Numbered from the stretch's first letter, positions 1 to 9,794 are shown. The stretch is 64,000 bases of DNA from Paraburkholderia aromaticivorans (GCF_012689525.1 NZ_CP051516.1:4509439-4573438); one strand, 5' to 3'. Notes: generated by a model not told the origin, from the letters alone. Numbers and translations are program-made.

Positions 1-342
1 GCGTGTGCCGCTGTAGAGACAAGGCACGACGCGGAAAAGAAGGCGATTGTGCCATAGCTTTTTCAGCCTTGACCGAAAAGGCGCGAACATGCTGGTAAAA
101 CGGTAAAAACGTACGTTATCTCGCCGACATGAGGAAAAACCGACCGTTTTGGGCGCGAATCCGGCCGGGCAGACGGCTAGTTTGACCGCGGCAGATGTGC
201 TTTTCGGGACATCGCCGCAGAAGTTTTGCACGGTTTAGGAGGGGGCAAGCTCCGCCGATAAGCTCTGCTCCAGCCACGGTCTTTCTGTTTACAGGTTTAC
301 CGTATGTATACGTAGTAACAGTTAACAAGGTGCCTCGGTTTC

Positions 343-351
343 TGTGGATAA
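343..351 (-). promoter_or_regulatory. DnaA box
   Basis: Reads TGTGGATAA on the plus strand, which is the exact complement of the consensus box TTATCCACA. It lies in the AT-richer part of the gene-free region. Confidence 0.6.
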
Positions 352-522
352 CTCCTGTTTACCGAAATGAATCATCGCTTTGCCGACGGCATAACCGGAT
401 GCACAGCATGTGGGCGAGCGGCGCGTATACAAGGGTAACTTTTGGCGATTTTCGGCGACGGCAAAGTTACCCCGTTTACGTCCACAACGGTTCCACACCC
501 GTTGCGCCGGTAAACGGCGTGG

Positions 523-531
523 TTATCCACA
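523..531 (+). promoter_or_regulatory. DnaA box
   Basis: Exact TTATCCACA on the plus strand, 171 bp from the oppositely oriented box at 343. A near match (cataactc) follows at 542. Confidence 0.6.
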
Positions 532-580
532 ACTCTCAGTGCATAACTCATCTGCCGCGCGTGCTAGGGGGAGCCTGCAG

Positions 581-2551
581 TTAACTCACCGTCCCCTGAC
601 GCAATGCGCGCAACAGGAAGCGCGCCGGGTCGACGTCTTCAGCCAGATCCCGTTCGAGTGGCCACGGTTCGCCTTCCAGTTGCGAGGCGATCAGTTCCGC
701 GCCGAGTGCCGCCCATACGAGGCCTCGCGAACCGTACGCAAAAGCACCGTACAGGCCGTCCGCGCGGGGCAGATCGAGCGGCCATGCGCCCCGCAGACGC
801 TGGGCATCGAGCGCTGCCTGCGCTTCGTCGGCGAGCTGGCCGATCATCGGCATGCGATCGCTGGTGACGCAGCGAAACGCGACGCGTCCGGTCAAGTCCG
901 CCGACCGAACCCGATCGACGACTCCCGCGAACGCCGGCAGCATCTGCGCGACGCGCTCGAGGTTTTCCATGTGGCCGTCCGCGCGCAGCGATGTCTCGGG
1001 GTCGTCGAGCTCATAAGTGGCGCCGGTTAACGTCACGCCGTCCGCCAGCGGCACCGCGTAGCCTTCGCCGATCACCGGCATCTGAAGCGGCGGCAGCACC
1101 GTGCCGGCCGGCAGCAAAGTGAGTTGGCCGCGAATGCTGCGAGTCGGCGCGCGCTGCAAACCGGCGATGCGCGCGGCATCGTGCGCGCTGGCGACGATCA
1201 CCACCGGCGCATGGGCGATGGCCTCGCCCGAGGTGTCGAATACGGTCCATTGGCCGCTGGACCGCTCGATCCGCGCGACGTCGACACCGAAGCGGCGCTC
1301 AAGCAGTTGACCCGCTGCAGCGCACTGCGCGGCGCACAGCGACGCCGGGTCGATCCAGCCACCTTGTGGAAAGAACCATCCGCCGCGCGCGAGCGGCATC
1401 CCGGCGAGCCGCTGAGCTTCGTCTGAAGAGACAGGCGTCACGTAGTCGGACGGATAGCCGAACGCGTCGATCGCTTCGCTGATCGAACGGGCTTCATCGT
1501 CGTCCGCGGCAATCTGCAACAAGCCTTGGCCGCCGCGCAACGGCGCGTGTCCGAGCCGCTCGAGCGCGGCCCAACGTCTGAGCGCATACAGAAAGCCGGC
1601 ACGCGTGACGCGCGAGGCGACGCTGTCGTCGCGCGAAATCATGGGATGGAACACGCCGGCCGGATTGCCTGATGCCTCCTGCGCCACCGAAGCGTGCCGC
1701 TCCAGAGACGTGACGCGCCAGCCGCGCGCGGCGAGCCGTTCGATCACCGCGCAGCCGGCCAACCCCGCGCCGATCACCACCGCATGCCTTTCGTCGACCG
1801 CGAGCGGCGCCGGCGGCTCATAACGGCGCACGCGCCAGCGCGGCGCGAAATGGCCGACCAGCATCGCCCGTTTCCAGCCGAAGCCGTCTACCTTGCGGTA
1901 CTCGAAGCCGCATTGCGTCAACGCGCGTTTGATGTCGCCGGCGCTGCTGTAGGTGGCGAAGGTGGCGCCCTCGCCTGCCAGCCGCGCGAGTGCCTTGAAG
2001 ATCGCCGGGCTCCAGAGTTCGGGATTCTTGGCCGGCGCGAAGCCGTCGAGGTAAAACGCATCGGCGCGCAGCCTCAAGGCAGGCAGGCTCTCCTGCGCGT
2101 CGCCGAAAACCAGCGTGAGCACCACGCGCCCTTCATCGAATTCAAGCCGATGCGTGCCGGGGACGAGCATCGGCCAGGCGTTCGCGAGCGCTTCCGCGAG
2201 GGCGGCAATCCCCGGATCGGAAATCGTCGCTGCAACCACCTTGCGTAAATCGGCGACGGTAAAGGGATGCTTCTCGGTCGACACGAAATGCAGCCGCTCG
2301 CAGCGCGACGAGTCGGCGCGCCACGCGGCCCAGGTCATCAGAAAATTGATGCCCATGCCGAAGCCGGTTTCCAGCACCGTGAAAATGCGGCGGCCCTGCC
2401 ACCGGTCGGGCAGCGAATTGCCGCGCAGGAATACGTAATGAGCCTGTTCGAGACAGCCTACGGCGCTGTGATAGATGTCGTCGTAAAGCGGCGAAAAAGG
2501 CGTGCCGTTGTGGCGAAAAGCGAGGACGGCGGGGATCAGCGGATCAGTCAT
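581..2551 (-). CDS. mnmC: tRNA 5-methylaminomethyl-2-thiouridine biosynthesis bifunctional protein MnmC
   Basis: Catalyses the last two steps of the mnm5s2U34 wobble modification in tRNA. The C-terminal FAD domain removes the carboxymethyl group and the N-terminal SAM-dependent domain methylates the resulting amine. The 656-residue protein shows the methyltransferase motif ETGFGMG (61-67) and DGFAPAKNPELW (169-180), then the dinucleotide-binding VVIGAGLAG (258-266). Length fits the family (about 660). The frame is open 35 codons further upstream, but ATG 2551 opens directly onto conserved sequence and is preferred. MnmE, which acts earlier in the same pathway, is also in this window. Confidence 0.93.
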   Translation of the reverse strand: MTDPLIPAVLAFRHNGTPFSPLYDDIYHSAVGCLEQAHYVFLRGNSLPDRWQGRRIFTVLETGFGMGINFLMTWAAWRADSSRCERLHFVSTEKHPFTVADLRKVVAATISDPGIAALAEALANAWPMLVPGTHRLEFDEGRVVLTLVFGDAQESLPALRLRADAFYLDGFAPAKNPELWSPAIFKALARLAGEGATFATYSSAGDIKRALTQCGFEYRKVDGFGWKRAMLVGHFAPRWRVRRYEPPAPLAVDERHAVVIGAGLAGCAVIERLAARGWRVTSLERHASVAQEASGNPAGVFHPMISRDDSVASRVTRAGFLYALRRWAALERLGHAPLRGGQGLLQIAADDDEARSISEAIDAFGYPSDYVTPVSSDEAQRLAGMPLARGGWFFPQGGWIDPASLCAAQCAAAGQLLERRFGVDVARIERSSGQWTVFDTSGEAIAHAPVVIVASAHDAARIAGLQRAPTRSIRGQLTLLPAGTVLPPLQMPVIGEGYAVPLADGVTLTGATYELDDPETSLRADGHMENLERVAQMLPAFAGVVDRVRSADLTGRVAFRCVTSDRMPMIGQLADEAQAALDAQRLRGAWPLDLPRADGLYGAFAYGSRGLVWAALGAELIASQLEGEPWPLERDLAEDVDPARFLLRALRQGTVS

Positions 2552-2989
2552 GCGCGACGGAAAATGACGCTCGGAAAAATGCCCCCAGACCTGTCGCTTC
2601 GCGCCAGGCGCCCCGAGGGCGGTGAGAAAACTTGGGGCGGCCCGGCGGTTACTCACGCGCGGGTAGAACGTTACCGCGCGCGCGCAGCTCGCCGGACGGC
2701 GAAATAGACGCGCCGAACGTTGGCAAAAACCAACGCCAGGCCCCGTCCATACTGGGTTTCAGGCCTCGGTTGAAGGTCGCCGAACGCAAAAATTGCGATT
2801 TCCTTGCGATATCGACCCCGGAACCGCGTAAATCTTCGAAACCCTTGTCCTGATTGGGTTTGCGCTGCGCTATCATAGCAAGCGCCGCGAAGGGAGCGGC
2901 AGCACGGCCGACGGACAGTCATCAGTCCGGCGCTATTGGTCCGGAGGGGATCCGGAGCCGGCGCTGCTCGACGGCGCGGCCCGCGCACG

Positions 2990-2995
2990 TATAAT
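2990..2995 (+). promoter_or_regulatory. Probable hupB promoter -10 element
   Basis: A perfect TATAAT lies 50 bp upstream of the hupB start codon. The -35 region around 2967 is poor, so strength is uncertain. The 2552-3044 spacer shows no other convincing gene. Confidence 0.5.
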
Positions 2996-3044
2996 CGGCG
3001 CGTTCGCGCTGTTCGTGTCAACCTAAACTCAGAAAGGAACCTTA

Positions 3045-3323
3045 ATGAACAAACAGGAACTGATCGACGCCGTCGCAGGACAGACGGGCGCCAGCAAGGC
3101 TCAAACCGGTGAAACGCTGGACACGTTGCTTGAAGTGATCAAGAAGTCTGTGTCGAAGGGTGATGCGGTCCAGTTGATCGGCTTCGGCAGCTTCGGTTCG
3201 GGCAAGCGCGCAGCGCGTACGGGTCGTAACCCCAAGACCGGCGAAACTATCAAGATCCCGGCCGCCAAGACCGTCAAGTTCACGGCTGGTAAGGCGTTCA
3301 AGGACGCAGTCAACAAGCGCTAA
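3045..3323 (+). CDS. hupB: DNA-binding protein HU (beta-type)
   Basis: Small histone-like nucleoid protein that bends DNA as a dimer. The 92-residue product starts [10 protein letters not shown] and carries the family signature around residues 44-64 ([20 protein letters not shown]), followed by [17 protein letters not shown] good ribosome binding site (AGGA, 3035-3038) precedes ATG 3045. It is monocistronic, with its own -10 element upstream and a strong hairpin terminator immediately downstream. HU also assists DnaA-driven opening at origins, relevant if the 1-580 region is an origin. Confidence 0.96.
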   Translation: MNKQELIDAVAGQTGASKAQTGETLDTLLEVIKKSVSKGDAVQLIGFGSFGSGKRAARTGRNPKTGETIKIPAAKTVKFTAGKAFKDAVNKR

Positions 3324-3347
3324 GCAGATTGCTGCCAGGCAGTTGAC

Positions 3348-3371
3348 ACCCGCCAACGGCGGGTTTTTTTT
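3348..3371 (+). terminator. Rho-independent terminator of hupB
   Basis: Seven-bp stem ACCCGCC/GGCGGGT with an AAC loop, followed by eight T residues. Confidence 0.88.
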
Positions 3372-3447
3372 CGCCTGCGCATTGTGCATGGGAAAGCCGC
3401 GACGGGCGTCGCGGCTCGATTCCGCCGAGCGGCGAAGGCCGTTCAGT

Positions 3448-4752
3448 TCAGTCGTGACGATGCACGATTTCACCGTGGCCATGACCGTCGTGGTCATGAT
3501 GATCGTGGTCGTCTTCGTCGAAGTCCCAGGCCGGGAACGGGTCGGCGAATTGCTCCCAGGCTTGCGGTCCCTGCGCGTATTCTTCATCGGTCAAGAGACA
3601 CGCGTCGAACTTCGCTTGCCAGACCGCCGCGTCGATGTCGACGCCGATCATGACCAGCTCCTGGCGACGGTCGCCAATGCTCAGATCGTTCGGATCGCCG
3701 TACCAGTCCGCGGCGATTTCGGCGGCCAGCTCGTCGTCGCCATCGGGCCACTCGCTGCGATCCTGAGCGGCCCACCACATGCCCGCCGGACCGTGCCGGC
3801 ACGCACCGCCCGCCTGCGAGAGCGAACCGGCGATATCGTTACGCGTGGCCAGCCAGAAGAAGCCCTTGCTGCGCAGCACGCCCTTCCACTCCTGATGCAG
3901 CAACGCCCACAGGCGTTCCGGATGAAACGGCCGGCGCGCCCGGTAAATGAAATTGCCGATGCCGAACTCGTCCGCCTCACCGTGATGAGCATGGCCGTGT
4001 TCGTGGTCATGCTCGTGATTGAGCGACGCCAACCATCCCGGCGCGCTCGCCGTCTCGTCGAAATCGAAGCGGCCGGTGTTCAGCACCTGCGCAAGCGGCA
4101 CCTCGCCGAAGCGGGCGACCACTTGCACCGCGCGCGGGTTGATCCGGCCGAGAATGCGCTGCAGGCGCGTGAGCTCGTCGGCGCTCACCAGATCGGCCTT
4201 GTTCACCACCAGCACGTCGCAGAATTCGATCTGCTCGATCAGCAACTCGACCAGCGTGCGGTCGTCTTCCTCGGTCGCGGCGATGCCGCGCTCGGCGAGT
4301 GCGTCGGCCGAACCGTAGTCGCGCAGGAAGTTGAACGCATCGACCACGGTCACCATCGTGTCGAGCCGCGCGACGTCGGAGAGCGACGCGCCTTCGTCGT
4401 CGACGAAGGTGAAGGTTTCGGCGATCGGCATCGGCTCGGCCACGCCGGTCGACTCGATCAGAATCGCGTCGAAGCGCTGTTCCCCGGCCAGACGCTTGAT
4501 CTCGATCAGCAGATCGTCGCGCAGCGTGCAGCAGATGCAGCCGTTCGACAGCTCGACGAGTTGCTCCTCGACGTGAGAAAGCGCGGCGGCATCGCGCACG
4601 AGGGTCGCATCGATATTGACGGCGGCCAGATCGTTGACGATCACGGCCACGCGCAAACCCGCGCGATTCGCGAGGATGTGATTCAGAAGCGTGGTCTTGC
4701 CGGCGCCCAGAAAACCGGAGAGCACGGTGACGGGCAATAGCGGCTGGTTCAT
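3448..4752 (-). CDS. COG0523 (CobW/YjiA-type) GTPase, probable metal chaperone
   Basis: G3E-family P-loop GTPase of 434 residues, probably delivering or allocating a metal such as zinc. Seen directly: P-loop GFLGAGKT (13-20), the GCICC metal-binding motif (71-75), and NKAD for guanine specificity. There are two His/Asp-rich stretches, one mid-protein (HEHDHEHGHAHH) and one at the extreme C terminus (DHDHHDHDGHGHG). The His-rich tail favours Zn(II) or Ni(II) over cobalamin synthesis, and no cobalamin genes are nearby. No clear Zur box was found in the short upstream region. The exact client is unknown. Confidence 0.85.
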   Translation of the reverse strand: MNQPLLPVTVLSGFLGAGKTTLLNHILANRAGLRVAVIVNDLAAVNIDATLVRDAAALSHVEEQLVELSNGCICCTLRDDLLIEIKRLAGEQRFDAILIESTGVAEPMPIAETFTFVDDEGASLSDVARLDTMVTVVDAFNFLRDYGSADALAERGIAATEEDDRTLVELLIEQIEFCDVLVVNKADLVSADELTRLQRILGRINPRAVQVVARFGEVPLAQVLNTGRFDFDETASAPGWLASLNHEHDHEHGHAHHGEADEFGIGNFIYRARRPFHPERLWALLHQEWKGVLRSKGFFWLATRNDIAGSLSQAGGACRHGPAGMWWAAQDRSEWPDGDDELAAEIAADWYGDPNDLSIGDRRQELVMIGVDIDAAVWQAKFDACLLTDEEYAQGPQAWEQFADPFPAWDFDEDDHDHHDHDGHGHGEIVHRHD

Positions 4753-4894
4753 CGCAGTACGGAGAAGCTAGAGGATTGGAAGGCGTGCCGGGCTCGGGGC
4801 CGCATGACTGCGGACCGCAACGAGGTCGAGCCTCGACGGCGGCACGAAGCCGCATTGTGCATCAAAACGGGCGGAGGTCGCGGGACAGGCCGGA

Positions 4895-5341
4895 TCAGCG
4901 CGCTGCCGGCATCAGATTCCACTTGCGCAGGATCGCGGCGATCTGCTGCGCGTACTTGTCCCGCAGCGTCGGCGTCTCGGAGTGATAGGCGCCGATTGCC
5001 TGCCAGGTATTGCCGTACTTGTTCATCTGGCGGCGCAGATGCCATGCGGCTATATAGACGTTCTTGCACGGCTCCATCAGCGTGCCTTGCGAGATGCCAT
5101 ATTGGGCGAGCACGGGCAGATGGATCGAATTGATCTGCATCACGCCGTAGTCGGTCGAGCCGTTCGAATTTTTATGCGTTGCGTCGGGACGATTGTGTGA
5201 CTCCTGCCACGCAATTGCGCGCAGAATCAAGGGGTTGACCTTCTGATACTTCGCTGCTTCGTCAAAGCAATCGGCGCGCGCGGACCCTGCTGCTATCAGC
5301 ACGGCAAGTCCTACTGCGACGGTGACGAAGCTTCGTTTCAT
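4895..5341 (-). CDS. Small secreted lytic transglycosylase (SLT / IagB-like)
   Basis: A 148-residue protein with a signal peptide (residues 1-23, ending SARA) and a compact SLT fold: AWQES with candidate catalytic Glu47, then YGVMQIN and the AYHS motif. It resembles the IagB/VirB1 class that opens peptidoglycan locally for secretion systems or pili. It lies divergent from and about 500 bp away from gspD, so a role in placing the type II secretion apparatus is plausible but inferred from position only. Confidence 0.8.
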   Translation of the reverse strand: MKRSFVTVAVGLAVLIAAGSARADCFDEAAKYQKVNPLILRAIAWQESHNRPDATHKNSNGSTDYGVMQINSIHLPVLAQYGISQGTLMEPCKNVYIAAWHLRRQMNKYGNTWQAIGAYHSETPTLRDKYAQQIAAILRKWNLMPAAR

Positions 5342-5841
5342 CAGTCAAGACCACTAAGCAAAGCGCAAGAGTAAGGTTCGGTAAGGCATCGCATCGGCCA
5401 TACTTCAGCCACTGACAGCCGCCGGGCCACGCTGGCCGGACGTTTGTCGGACATCGGGGAAAACCCGCGTCGGCAACCCGCAACCAGGGACCCGAACGGC
5501 TCGTATCATACCGGCAGGCGGACCCCCGTCAAGTTGGCTAACCGACATAAGAGAGCAGAAAACGAAACGTTTTCGCGCCCATCGCCCGGCTTTTCTTCAG
5601 CTTTCAATTGCTTGACAACAGGTGGCGGTCTCTAGAGAAATCGCACGAGACAGTTCGTTTTGTGACAAATCCGACATGAAAAACTGTTACTGTTCATTTT
5701 TTTCGGACATCGGGCGGTGGGCAACGAGGACGATGATCGTCCGCGAGGCCGGCCGGCAGATCGACAGGGCGGCGGCCTGCTCCCATGTCCACACTGCATG
5801 ACCGTCGGCGGCTACGGCCGTCGGCATCGATACCCTATTCC
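5342..5841. other. Divergent intergenic region upstream of gspD
   Basis: No gene seen. It should hold the promoters of the transglycosylase gene (minus) and the gsp operon (plus). TTGACA occurs at 5612-5617, but no good -10 follows at normal spacing. An A/T-rich tract lies at 5655-5705. I could not settle on a promoter. Confidence 0.4.
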
Positions 5842-8220
5842 ATGAGAAGAAATCGTATGGCTTTGCGTCGCGTCGCAACGGCGCTGCTGGTGGCTGGCTT
5901 GATCACCGCGCAGACAGCACAGGCACAGGTGACACTGAACTTCGTCAACGCGGACATCGACCAGGTGGCCAAGGCGATTGGCGCGGCAACCGGCAAAACG
6001 ATCATCGTCGACCCGCGTGTGAAAGGTCAGTTGAATCTCGTGTCGGAAAACGCAGTGCCCGAAGATCAGGCGCTGAAAACCTTGCAGTCCGCATTGCGCA
6101 TGCAGGGCTTCGCGCTCGTGCAGGACCACGGCGTACTGAAAGTCGTGCCCGAGGCCGACGCGAAGCTGCAAGGCGTGCCGACCTATGTCGGCAATGCGCC
6201 TACGGCCCGCGGCGACCAGGTGATCACGCAGGTATTCATTCTGAAGAATGAATCGGCCAACAATCTGTTGCCGGTGCTGCGTCCGCTCATCTCGCCGAAC
6301 AATACCGTGGCGGCCTACCCCGCCAACAATTCGATTGTAGTCACCGACTACGCCGACAACGTGCGGCGTATCGCCCAGATCATCCAGGGCGTGGATTCGG
6401 CGGCGGGCCAGTCGGTATCGGTGGTGCAGCTGAAGAACGCCAATGCGATCGACATCGCCACGCAACTCAACAAGATGCTCGACCCGGGTTCGATCGGTAG
6501 CACGGACGCGACGCTGAAGGTGTCGGTCACCGCCGACCCGCGCACCAACTCGCTGCTGATCCGCGCGTCGAACGGCGCGCGTCTCGCGGCGGCGAGGCAA
6601 CTGGCGAAAGAACTCGATACGCCGACCACCATGCCCGGCAACATTCACGTCGTGCCGCTGCGCAATGCGGACGCGACGAAGCTCGCCAAGACCTTGCGCG
6701 GGATGTTCGGCAAAGGCGGCGACACCGGCTCGTCGAGCAACTCGAACGACGCGAATTCGTTCAACCAGAACAGCGGCGGCGGCATCGGCGGCAACAATTC
6801 GACGGGCTCGTCGGGTACGCCGCCGCTGCCGTCGGGCGGACTCGGCAGCAGCTCCCTGGCTTCGCCGATGGGGGGCAGCGGCAGCGGGGGCGGATATGGC
6901 GCGGGCGGCGGTTCCAATACCGGCGGCTTCGGGAACGACAAGGACAAGAGCGACGACAATCAGCAAGGCGGCATGATCCAGGCGGATTCCGCGACCAACT
7001 CGCTGATCATCACGGCGGCCGAGCCGGTGTACCGCAATCTGCGCGCGGTGATCGACCAGCTCGACGCACGTCGCGCGCAGGTCTATCTCGAGGCGTTGAT
7101 CGTCGAGTTGAACTCGAACACCAGCGGCAACCTCGGCATTCAGTGGCAGGTCGCGAACAATTCGATCTTCGCCGGCACCAATCTACAGACCGGTAGCAGC
7201 AACAGCATCGTCAATCTGACGGCGGGCGCCGTGGCGGCCGGCGCAACCGGCGGTCTCGCCGGCGCGCTCGCTGCCCAAAATCTCCAGCAGGGTCTCAACA
7301 TCGGCTGGATTCACAACATCTTCGGTGTGCAAGGACTCGGCGCGCTGCTCCAGGCGTTGTCGCAAACCGCCGATGCGAACGTGCTGTCGACGCCTAATCT
7401 CATCACGCTCGACAACGAGGAAGCGAAGATCGTCGTGGGTACGAACGTCCCTATTCAGACGGGTTCGTATTCGAATCTGACGAGCGCGACGGCGACTTCG
7501 GCGTTCAATACCTACGACCGCGTCGACGTCGGTCTGACGCTGCACGTGAAGCCGCAAATCACGGACGGCGGCATTCTCAAGCTGCAGCTCTACACCGAAG
7601 ACTCGGCGATCGTCACTGGCACGAACAACGCGGCGACCAACCCGGCCGGCCCGGAATTCACCAAGCGTTCGATCCAGTCGACGGTACTCGCCGATAACGG
7701 CGAGATCATCGTGCTGGGCGGCTTGATGCAGGACAACTACCAGGTCAGCAACAGCAAGGTGCCGCTGCTCGGCGATATTCCGTGGATCGGCCAGCTGTTC
7801 CGCTCGGAACAGAAGACCCGTAACAAGACCAACCTGATGGTGTTCCTGCGCCCTGTGATCATCAACGATCGCAGTACCTCTCAGGCCGTGACGTCGAATC
7901 GCTACGACTACATTCAGGGCGTGCAGGGTGCGTACAAGCAGGACAACAATCTGATGAAGGACAACGACGATCCGGTGGTTCCGCCGATGCCAATCGGTCC
8001 GAGCCAGGGCGGGTCGCCCGCGATGAATCTGTTCGATCTCGACAAGATGCGCCGTCAGCAGTTGGCGCCGCCGCCGGCCAACGGCGGAGCGCCCACGGTC
8101 GTTCCCGCGCCGGCCACGAATGGTGCCGTGCAGACGAATCCGGTCACCGTGGCGCCGTCCACTCAGAGCAATCCGGTCACTGTGACGCCGTCCACGGCGT
8201 CGCCTGGAGTGCGGCCGTGA
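5842..8220 (+). CDS. gspD: Type II secretion system secretin GspD
   Basis: Forms the outer-membrane channel of the type II secretion system. The 792-residue protein has a signal peptide (ending TAQA), the N0 domain (VTLNFVNADIDQVAKAIG), repeated N1-N3 domains and a C-terminal secretin domain (VLSTPNLITLDNEEAKIVVG, then VPLLGDIPWIGQLFRS). A Gly/Ser/Asn-rich insert sits in the third N domain (about residues 295-375), and the C-terminal tail is Pro/Thr-rich with repeated NPVTV units. The frame is open from 5785, but MRRNRMALRR at 5842 leads straight into the signal peptide; 5857 is an alternative with a better-placed AGAAG. First gene of the gsp operon. Confidence 0.94.
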   Translation: MRRNRMALRRVATALLVAGLITAQTAQAQVTLNFVNADIDQVAKAIGAATGKTIIVDPRVKGQLNLVSENAVPEDQALKTLQSALRMQGFALVQDHGVLKVVPEADAKLQGVPTYVGNAPTARGDQVITQVFILKNESANNLLPVLRPLISPNNTVAAYPANNSIVVTDYADNVRRIAQIIQGVDSAAGQSVSVVQLKNANAIDIATQLNKMLDPGSIGSTDATLKVSVTADPRTNSLLIRASNGARLAAARQLAKELDTPTTMPGNIHVVPLRNADATKLAKTLRGMFGKGGDTGSSSNSNDANSFNQNSGGGIGGNNSTGSSGTPPLPSGGLGSSSLASPMGGSGSGGGYGAGGGSNTGGFGNDKDKSDDNQQGGMIQADSATNSLIITAAEPVYRNLRAVIDQLDARRAQVYLEALIVELNSNTSGNLGIQWQVANNSIFAGTNLQTGSSNSIVNLTAGAVAAGATGGLAGALAAQNLQQGLNIGWIHNIFGVQGLGALLQALSQTADANVLSTPNLITLDNEEAKIVVGTNVPIQTGSYSNLTSATATSAFNTYDRVDVGLTLHVKPQITDGGILKLQLYTEDSAIVTGTNNAATNPAGPEFTKRSIQSTVLADNGEIIVLGGLMQDNYQVSNSKVPLLGDIPWIGQLFRSEQKTRNKTNLMVFLRPVIINDRSTSQAVTSNRYDYIQGVQGAYKQDNNLMKDNDDPVVPPMPIGPSQGGSPAMNLFDLDKMRRQQLAPPPANGGAPTVVPAPATNGAVQTNPVTVAPSTQSNPVTVTPSTASPGVRP

Positions 8221-9794
8221 GCACGCCGTCCACGCCGCCGTCAGCGTCTGCTACGTCAGCCGCAACGCGAGCCGGTGCCGCGACGCAAGCGACGCAGGCC
8301 GCGGCGATGTCGCCCGCGGGCGCGACGGAGCATGCCGGGCGCGAGGCGCCTTCGGCCATCGCCGCGCGGCTCGTGCCTTACGGCTTTGCCCGTGCCGGCC
8401 AGATTCTGGTCGCGCATCAGCATGCGGACAGCCTCGAGGTCTGGATCAGCGAACGCACGAGCGACGCGGCGCTGTCCGAAATAGCACGTAACTTCGGCGC
8501 AGTGTCGATCGTACGTCTGCCCGCCGATGAGCTCACGCAGGCGATCAACCAGGCGTATTCGCGCCAGGACGGCAGCGCTGCGCAGGTGGTCGGCGAAGTG
8601 GAAGGCGAGGTCGATCTTTCGCGCCTCATGCAGGACATTCCCGAGGTGGAGGATCTGCTGGAGTCGGAAGACGACGCCCCGATCATCCGCATGATCAACG
8701 CGCTGCTCACGCAAGCGGCGCGCGAGCAGGCGTCGGATATTCACATCGAGCCGTTCGAAACCTCTTCTGTGGTGCGCTTTCGCGTCGACGGTACGTTGCG
8801 CGACGTCGTGCGGCCGAAGAAAGCGCTGCACGGTGCGCTGATCTCGCGGATCAAGATCATGGCGCAGCTCGATATCGCCGAAAAGCGTTTGCCGCAGGAC
8901 GGCCGTATCACGCTGCGCGTGGGCGGCCGCCCGGTCGACGTGCGCGTCTCGACGCTGCCGACCGGCCACGGCGAACGCGCGGTGCTGCGTCTGCTGGAAA
9001 AAGACGCGTCACGCCTGAACCTCGAAGCGCTCGGCATGGCGTCGGATACGCTCGGCAGGTTCGACAAACTGATCGGCAGGCCGCACGGCATCGTGCTGGT
9101 GACCGGGCCGACCGGCTCCGGTAAAACGACCACGCTGTATGCGGCCATGTCGCGGCTCGAAACCGCGACCACGAACATCATGACGGTCGAGGATCCGATC
9201 GAATACGACCTGTCGGGCATCGGCCAGACGCAGGTCAACGAACGGATCGGCATGACCTTCGCGCGGGCGCTGCGCTCGATTCTGCGGCAGGATCCGGACG
9301 TCATCATGATCGGTGAAATCCGCGACCTGGAGACTGCGCAGATCGCGGTGCAGGCGTCGCTGACCGGCCACCTCGTGCTGGCCACGCTGCACACCAACGA
9401 CGCGGCATCCGCCGTGACTCGTCTGACCGACATGGGCGTCGAGCCGTATCTGCTGGCGTCATCGCTGCTCGGCGTGCTGGCGCAGCGGCTGGTGCGGCGC
9501 CTGTGCCCGATATGCCGCGAAGAGCGTGTCGAAGAAGACGGCAGCGTGCGCTACCATCCGGTCGGTTGCGACCGGTGCGGCCATTCCGGTTATGCGGGAC
9601 GCCGCGGCGTCTACGAACTGCTGCTGATCGACGATAACATCCGCACGCTCGTTCACCGCAACGCAGCCGATGCGGAAATTCTCGCGGCCGGCCGTGCGCA
9701 AGGCATGCGCACGCTGCGTGAGGATGCGGACCGCTGGCTCGCCTCCGGGCTGACGTCGCTCGAAGAAGTGATCCGCGTCACGGGCGGAGCATAA
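8217..9794 (+). CDS. gspE: Type II secretion system ATPase GspE
   Basis: Cytoplasmic hexameric ATPase that powers pseudopilus assembly. The 525-residue protein has an N1E-like domain, Walker A GPTGSGKT (297-304), the Asp and His boxes with DPDVIMIGEIRD, LATLHTNDA, and the zinc tetracysteine module (CPIC...CDRC). The GTG start overlaps the gspD stop codon by four bases (GTGA), implying translational coupling. The first ~50 residues are a low-complexity Ala/Thr/Ser stretch, so the true start could be a little later. Confidence 0.94.
   Translation: MSTPSTPPSASATSAATRAGAATQATQAAAMSPAGATEHAGREAPSAIAARLVPYGFARAGQILVAHQHADSLEVWISERTSDAALSEIARNFGAVSIVRLPADELTQAINQAYSRQDGSAAQVVGEVEGEVDLSRLMQDIPEVEDLLESEDDAPIIRMINALLTQAAREQASDIHIEPFETSSVVRFRVDGTLRDVVRPKKALHGALISRIKIMAQLDIAEKRLPQDGRITLRVGGRPVDVRVSTLPTGHGERAVLRLLEKDASRLNLEALGMASDTLGRFDKLIGRPHGIVLVTGPTGSGKTTTLYAAMSRLETATTNIMTVEDPIEYDLSGIGQTQVNERIGMTFARALRSILRQDPDVIMIGEIRDLETAQIAVQASLTGHLVLATLHTNDAASAVTRLTDMGVEPYLLASSLLGVLAQRLVRRLCPICREERVEEDGSVRYHPVGCDRCGHSGYAGRRGVYELLLIDDNIRTLVHRNAADAEILAAGRAQGMRTLREDADRWLASGLTSLEEVIRVTGGA

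Larger units (their letters stand above)
1..580. other. Gene-free region with DnaA boxes; candidate replication origin
   Basis: No credible gene is seen here: the short ORFs have no start context or recognisable protein. The stretch is visibly richer in A+T than its neighbours around 276-370. It holds two exact DnaA boxes in opposite orientation (343-351 and 523-531) and several gtttac/gtaaac words (287-300, 355-362, 473-480, 510-516). That is the anatomy of a bacterial origin, although dnaA itself lies about 63 kb away at the other end of the window. Origin function is inferred, not shown. Confidence 0.45.

Noticed and set aside
195..1030. Plus-strand ORFs near the window start
   Set aside because: Those beyond 581 are antisense to mnmC; those within 1-580 have no ribosome site and no recognisable protein.
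3101..3316. Minus-strand ORF opposite hupB
   Set aside because: Antisense to a fully recognisable HU gene with its own promoter and terminator.
3343..4740. 465-codon plus-strand ORF opposite the COG0523 gene
   Set aside because: Antisense shadow of a high-G+C gene; the minus-strand frame has clear GTPase motifs and a start.
5612..5640. TTGACA upstream of gspD as the operon promoter
   Set aside because: No acceptable -10 element at 16-18 bp; kept only as a note.
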